64,000 nt of DNA from Micromonospora sp. MW-13 (GTDB lineage: Bacteria; Actinomycetota; Actinomycetes; Mycobacteriales; Micromonosporaceae): positions 1 to 64,000 of the forward strand of contig NZ_QKKX01000031.1 of assembly GCF_003434305.1 (NCBI RefSeq), given 5' to 3'. Under the pieces are notes generated by a model. That model saw nothing but the letters and a program-made list of their open reading frames with translations. It did no database searches and was not told the DNA's origin. The position numbers and the translations under genes were made by a program. The stretch's first letter is position 1, and each line of letters begins with the position of its first letter. Shown here one piece after another: positions 60,316-64,000 of this stretch.

Positions 60316-60399
60316 CTGTTCGAACTCCTGACTGTCGGAGCATCTCAGGTGGCGGTGCGCAGATTTAGGCGTGTTTCAGAAGTCAGAATCTCGGTCGAT

Positions 60400-60840
60400 T
60401 TAGCCGGCGTGGAGCTGCGTAGGCATCGTTCCCTCGCACAAGGCAATCAGGCCCTGGTCGCCTGGCCCGAAGGCGGCAACCCAGGTCTCGACCAGGAGAA
60501 TCACGCCCCGATCGTCCATCCCGAGAAAGAACCGACCCTGGTCCAACTCGCCCAGCGGGTAGAGCGATCGTCCGGTCTCATCACCCCACGCCAGGAACCG
60601 ATCCTCCTCACCGACGCAAAGCGACGGATTCAGCTCGAACGGGGTGCGCGCCGCCGTCCGTCCCGGTCCCTGAGCATCAACGACGAGACCGCCGAACTCG
60701 CCGAGGAATGCCTCTGCCGCCGGGTGCATATCGAGCCCTATCAGCTCCGCCCGCCATCGCGACGTCTCCACCTGCCGCTCCAAGAACCACCCGGCGCGCT
60801 GCAGCGCCCGCTCGACGTCAGGCGGGAACCTCTCGACCAT
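60400..60840 (-). CDS. SUKH-3 superfamily immunity protein
   Basis: A 146-aa protein with the SUKH-3 layout: ALQRAGWFLERQVETSRWRA, the LGLDMHPAAEAFLGEFGGLV helix, LCVGEEDRFLAWGDETGRSL, YPLGELDQGRFFLGMDDRG and VAAFGPGDQGLIALCEG. SUKH proteins neutralise polymorphic toxins by binding their toxin domains. ATG 60840 has GGAGA four bases upstream. No cognate toxin gene is visible within the window, so this may be an orphan immunity gene carried by the element. Confidence 0.82.
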   Translation of the reverse strand: MVERFPPDVERALQRAGWFLERQVETSRWRAELIGLDMHPAAEAFLGEFGGLVVDAQGPGRTAARTPFELNPSLCVGEEDRFLAWGDETGRSLYPLGELDQGRFFLGMDDRGVILLVETWVAAFGPGDQGLIALCEGTMPTQLHAG

Positions 60841-60987
60841 TTGCTCTCCTGACCCGTCGTTGCTGGCGCCATCGTCAAACGCAACTCCGGAGGTCCACCA
60901 CCCCGCAGGTGCGGTCCGGCACTGCCCATACCACTGAGCGGCCCCGCCGCGCCAGGACCAACAACAGCTCGCCCCACACCGATCAAC

Positions 60988-61544
60988 TCATGAAACACGG
61001 CCTAGGTGCTTCACCCTCTCGACGCCGCAGCGAGTCCGCAAGGGCCTCCAGCGTCCGGGCTCTAACGACGCTGCGAACAGATCATCAATCGCGCGCCGGG
61101 TCCGTTCCTCGCTGGCCGGCATCAGGTGCGTGTAGACCCGGAGCGTGAAGCCGGGGTCGGCGTGACCGAGGTAGGACGCAAGGGCCTTGATGCTCTCTTC
61201 CGCGTCGAGCAGCGACGAGGCGTAGAAGTGGCGCAGCGCGTGCATCCCGGTGGCCCGGGTCGGCGTGATGCCGGCCGCCACAACAGCCGGTCGCCAGCTC
61301 TTGCCGTCGAAGGTGCGCCGGTTGATCGCACCCCGCCGGGTGGTGGTGAACAGCAGCGGCACCGTGACTCGCTCCGCGCTGGCCGGGTTCTCCCACGGCA
61401 GGGTGAGCGTCACCGGGTCGCAGTCCTTGAGGTGCTGCCGCAGCACCAGGGCGACGGAGTCCGGGAGCGGCACCCGGCGGTCACGATCGTTCTTGGGCAG
61501 CCCGAACACGAGCCGGTCCGCGCCAACACGGAGCGCCCGGTCGG
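60988..61544 (-). pseudogene. Tyrosine recombinase (integrase), N-terminus missing
   Basis: Only the C-terminal half of an actinobacterial element integrase remains. RVGADRLVFGLPKNDRDRRV leads into box II HALRHFYASSLL (H-x-x-R), SYLGHADPGFTLRVYTHLMP with the active-site Tyr, and a short tail. The arm-binding and core-binding domains and the box I Arg are absent. A TAG (61545-61547) and the beginning of an unrelated gene on the other strand mark the junction. It lies about 1.2 kb from the rnpB core and would have used it when intact. Confidence 0.85.
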
Positions 61545-62139
61545 ACTACGGCCGCACATCGAGCGCGCTTTCGAGGCCACGAACGTCACGATCGACTTCG
61601 CCGGCTTCTCCGGTGAGACGCTGTACAACGCGATCCAAGAGACCTTGGACAAGGTCCGCATCGGGCGCCTCACCCCGGAGTCGATCCGCGTCCGCGTGCT
61701 GATCTCCGACATGACCGCCCCGATGGCGATCCCCTGCCGCGCCGAGGACCAGGCCGACGACCCCGGCATCCGCGCCCGAGCCCTCCGCATCACCGACCGA
61801 TCGATCCACGCCCTCACCGACGCCGTACAGGAGCTTGCCGACCTGGGGTTAGTCAAGACCGCCACCATCGAGGTACGGGTTCACAACGCCGCACCCCTGT
61901 TCAAGCTGTTCATCATCAACGAGCAGGAAGCCTTCTTCGGCTTCTACCCCGTCGTCGAGCACACCGTCTCCGTGGACGGCAAGCCGATGGCGATCTACGA
62001 CGCGATGGGCAAGGACGCGATCCTTTTCCCGTTCACGCCCAGCGACGAGGACACCAGCAACGACGCCCTCTACGTCGAGCAGGCCCGCGCCTGGTTCGAC
62101 AGCATGTGGGGCACGATCTCCCGCGAGTACGCGTCGTGA
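61531..62139 (+). pseudogene. Element regulator, N-terminal DNA-binding part missing
   Basis: About 200 residues without a start: RPHIERAFEATNVTIDFAGF, then RVRVLISDMTAPMAIPCRAE, VRVHNAAPLFKLFIINEQEA and FFGFYPVVEHTVSVDGKPMA. It resembles the C-terminal ligand-binding half of HTH regulators found beside HAD phosphatases on actinobacterial integrative elements. The helix-turn-helix has been cut off at the junction with the integrase. It contains a TTA codon (61849-61851), rare in such genomes and read by the bldA tRNA. Its stop overlaps the start of the next gene (GTGA). Confidence 0.65.
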
Positions 62140-62825
62140 CCGCCCCCGACCTGGCCAAGGTGATCGACAGCGTCCGCGTCATCCTGCTCGACTTCGATGG
62201 CCCCGTGTGCAGCATCTTCGCCCAACACGCCGCGTCGACCGTCGCCCACGAGTTGCGCCGGCTACTCGTCGACCAGGCCGTCACCCTGCCGCCCGAGATC
62301 CTGGCCGAACGTGACCCGCTCGCCGTGCTCCGCTTCACCGCCACCATCGGGCGTCCCGCCGTCGTCCGCCTGGTCGACGAGGCCATGACCCGCGAAGAGG
62401 TCACCGCAGCCGCCACAGCCGAACCAACCCCGTACGGACGGGAAGTCATCGTTGCCGCCCAGCAGACCGGCCGCCGGGTCGCCGTGGTGTCGAACAACTC
62501 GGCCGAATCCGTCCACGCCTACCTGAGCGCCCGCCGGCTCACCTCGTACGTGCATCCGGTGATCGGCCGCCCCGAGGCAGCACCTGAGCGGATGAAGCCC
62601 GACCCGCTTTCCGTGCTGGCCGCCCTGCGGGAGCTGGGCGCCGAGCCGGCGGAATGCGTCCTCGTCGGCGACTCCGTCAGCGACATCGAGGCCGCCCACG
62701 CCGCCGGGGTCGCCGCTTTCGGGTACGCCAACAAGCCCGGCAAGCGGGAACGGCTCGCCGCCGCAGACGCCGTCATCGACACCATGGCCGAACTCGTGAC
62801 CGCCTTCGCCGTCAACGAGCTGTAG
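62136..62825 (+). CDS. HAD-superfamily phosphatase
   Basis: A 229-aa HAD hydrolase: nucleophile motif I ILLDFDGPVC, motif II VAVVSNNSA, a Lys in RMKPDPLSVL (motif III) and motif IV VLVGDSVSDIEAAHAAGV. The helical cap follows motif I, as in phosphoglycolate-phosphatase-like members. The start GTG 62136 overlaps the stop of the upstream regulator by two bases, which shows translational coupling. The pair is typical cargo of actinobacterial integrative elements. The substrate is unknown. Confidence 0.88.
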   Translation: MTAPDLAKVIDSVRVILLDFDGPVCSIFAQHAASTVAHELRRLLVDQAVTLPPEILAERDPLAVLRFTATIGRPAVVRLVDEAMTREEVTAAATAEPTPYGREVIVAAQQTGRRVAVVSNNSAESVHAYLSARRLTSYVHPVIGRPEAAPERMKPDPLSVLAALRELGAEPAECVLVGDSVSDIEAAHAAGVAAFGYANKPGKRERLAAADAVIDTMAELVTAFAVNEL

Positions 62826-62944
62826 CACCACCACACCGCACACGAGCGCCCCGGGAGATCATCACCGGGGCGTTTCTCGTGTCGTCAGCCGACGTGCGGC
62901 ATTCGGCCCGCACCGGAGACGGCAGCCCAGCCGCCCACCTAGAG

Positions 62945-63139
62945 CTAGTCCAGGTCCCCACGCTTGGCGGCAATCCACGCTTCAACATCCTCGGCAAGCC
63001 AGACGTTGCCCATCTGAAGCGTGGCTACCGGCTCAGGGAAGTCACGCCGGTTGGTGATCTGGTAGACCCGCTGCCGCGAGATGCCGCCCAGCATGATCCG
63101 GATCTCCCCCGAACCCACCAACCGCAGCTTCTTCCCCAT
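62945..63139 (-). CDS. AlpA/excisionase-like HTH protein (64 aa)
   Basis: MGKKLRLVGSGEIRIMLGGI begins a winged-helix protein of the MerR/excisionase class with ISRQRVYQITNRRDFPEPVA and VWLAEDVEAWIAAKRGDLD. ATG 63139 is preferred to GTG 63157. Such proteins direct excision or activate transfer genes of integrative elements. It is divergent from the small gene at 63229 and shares with it a region full of CTAG sites. Confidence 0.82.
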   Translation of the reverse strand: MGKKLRLVGSGEIRIMLGGISRQRVYQITNRRDFPEPVATLQMGNVWLAEDVEAWIAAKRGDLD

Positions 63140-63149
63140 GACGCTGACG

Positions 63150-63236
63150 CTAGGCACACGCCGACTAGGCGACCATCAACTTGATAGAGGCCTAGTTAGC
63201 GCACGCCCTAGTCGCTTACTCTTAACACATGACTAG
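63150..63236. promoter_or_regulatory. Cluster of five CTAG-containing sites
   Basis: CTAG occurs at 63150, 63165, 63192, 63208 and 63233, mostly as GACTAGG or its complement CCTAGTC. The spacing alternates 15-16 and 25-27 bp. CTAG is normally rare in GC-rich bacterial DNA, so five copies within 87 bp between divergent genes are likely binding sites for an element regulator. Confidence 0.6.
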
Positions 63237-63426
63237 GTTCAAGTGGTTCCAGCGCCCTGACCAACCCGTGGACTACGTAGCCGGCGAGCCAGCTCCAACC
63301 ACGCGCAAGCCGGAGGCACAGACGTGGATCGGTCGAGCTGCCGTCCCGGCACCAGAGCAGCCCCTGATGACCAGGGCCGGCGTATGGCGTTCGGCAAAGG
63401 CCATCAAGCGCCTCAACCAGAGGTGA
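63229..63426 (+). CDS. Small integrative-element protein (65 aa)
   Basis: MTRFKWFQRPDQPVDYVAGE is followed by a basic, Pro/Thr-rich middle and RAGVWRSAKAIKRLNQR. Its start codon overlaps the CTAG cluster. No family is recognised, but small basic proteins in this position, just divergent from the excisionase-like gene, are usual for actinobacterial elements. It lies 3 nt upstream of the next gene, so they are co-transcribed. Confidence 0.55.
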   Translation: MTRFKWFQRPDQPVDYVAGEPAPTTRKPEAQTWIGRAAVPAPEQPLMTRAGVWRSAKAIKRLNQR

Positions 63427-63429
63427 ACC

Positions 63430-63612
63430 ATGCCAATCCCACAGAGGCGACCAGAACCCCCGTTTCCCGTTCTGATGGCCGGCTACGTCATCGACTTCCA
63501 TCACCGCTCCGTCTGCTCGAAGTGCTCTGACGACGGATGCCCACGCCTGGAGGCGGCCGGCGAGATCCTACGCGCCTGGCGAGACAGAAAGAACCGACGT
63601 GAAGGCCGGTGA
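63430..63612 (+). CDS. Small Cys-rich element protein (60 aa)
   Basis: MPIPQRRPEPPFPVLMAGYV precedes a possible zinc knuckle (HHRSVCSKCSDDGCPRL) and a basic helix (AGEILRAWRDRKNRREGR). ATG 63430 starts 3 nt after the upstream stop, and its end overlaps the next gene's start by 14 nt. Function is unknown. The short compact operon resembles that of actinobacterial integrative elements. Confidence 0.6.
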   Translation: MPIPQRRPEPPFPVLMAGYVIDFHHRSVCSKCSDDGCPRLEAAGEILRAWRDRKNRREGR

Positions 63613-63889
63613 CGTGCTGCACCTGACCCGCGCGGCAAGCCCTCAGTTCGTACGGCCGATCTTCTTCCGCCTCATCAGGGTCCGCGCCGAGCTTCACACC
63701 TACGATGGGTGGACGTGGCTGGACGGCTACCAACTAAACGAGAGGGCCGAGGCCGCAGCCCGCAGGGAGTTGTTTGTTTTAAAGGCAGGGGTTCGCCTTC
63801 TGCGCTCCCCTCCCTTACCCCAGACAGGAATCACAGGAATCAATCAGCACGTTCCACCTCTAAGCATCAGAAGATCGCAGAAACAGTGA
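63599..63889 (+). CDS. Small element protein (96 aa)
   Basis: It starts MKAGDVLHLTRAASPQFVRP (GTG 63599) with FFRLIRVRAELHTYDGWTWL and DGYQLNERAEAAARRELFVL. The Y-D-G-W-x-W-L-D-G-Y core resembles short proteins of integrative elements. A TTA codon occurs within the ELFVLKAG stretch, and base composition becomes noticeably less GC-rich towards the 3' end. The final 110 nt of the window hold no further complete gene; only a short ATG-led frame is visible there. Confidence 0.55.
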   Translation: MKAGDVLHLTRAASPQFVRPIFFRLIRVRAELHTYDGWTWLDGYQLNERAEAAARRELFVLKAGVRLLRSPPLPQTGITGINQHVPPLSIRRSQKQ

Positions 63890-64000
63890 GATGCGGGCCA
63901 CACGCCACCATCACCCCGCCCCATACCGCAAAGGGGAACTAAAAGAACTGAGCATGACCAAGTCCTGACCTTATTCCAAAAGTACCGCCACCCCGCACAC

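Overview
The window is very GC-rich actinobacterial DNA. GTG starts, dense packing and strongly G/C third positions are seen throughout. Gene content and order (sucB, a TIGR01777 reductase, lipB, lipA, a DUF4191 protein, an RDD protein, glnA, glnE, glnA2, nadE, panB, an F420 reductase) are those of the conserved core of an actinomycete. F420 enzymes, paired MptB-like mannosyltransferases, a GlnR-type site and integrated-element genes point to Micromonosporaceae, most likely Micromonospora. That placement is inference from gene order and family resemblance.

Layout. 1-5.6 kb: the 3' part of sucB (2-oxo acid dehydrogenase E2), an LtrA membrane protein, a hemerythrin-like protein, an F420-type LLM oxidoreductase and a TIGR01777 reductase. 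5.7-9.5 kb: a secreted PHB-depolymerase-like esterase, a small SCO5389-like protein behind a Fur-type palindrome, and a polytopic membrane protein. 9.5-13.7 kb: lipB and lipA, the lipoate genes that serve the E2 protein. Between them lie a truncated glyoxalase-like gene, a large hairpin, and an archaeal-type aspartyl-tRNA synthetase that appears to sit behind a translational T-box riboswitch. 13.8-26 kb: a large LuxR/LAL regulator, DUF4191 and RDD membrane proteins, glnA with a GlnR-like site, an ArsR-SRPBCC pair, and tandem MptB-like mannosyltransferases divergent from another membrane protein.

26-43.9 kb: glnE (adenylylates GlnA) with a class I amidotransferase, an LD-carboxypeptidase, a Vgb-like propeller and a secreted small protein. 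Next come a NACHT NTPase with a DUF350 membrane protein (a candidate defence module), then glnA2, nadE, panB, an npdG-like F420 reductase and an RNB exonuclease. 44-54.4 kb: a lysine/alanine-only H1-like DNA-binding protein, a roadblock protein, an AadA-like nucleotidyltransferase, a subtilase, a SulP transporter and several small stand-alone genes.

54.5 kb to the end is accessory DNA. Two copies of a 33-bp sequence (54,515 and 59,782) match the 3' terminus of actinobacterial RNase P RNA with no rnpB body attached. They look like attachment-site scars bracketing about 5.2 kb of debris: a frameshifted WYL regulator, dinB, a truncated VOC gene, an IS110 remnant, two ltrA genes, and the two ends of an IS5-type transposase flanking one of them. 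Right of the second scar is a second, rearranged integrated element. It carries four short direct repeats around the attachment core, a SUKH-3 immunity protein, a truncated tyrosine integrase joined to a beheaded regulator, a HAD phosphatase, an AlpA-like HTH protein, a cluster of CTAG sites and three small element genes. The most interesting items are the T-box/AspRS unit, the NACHT-DUF350 pair and the nested rnpB attachment sites.
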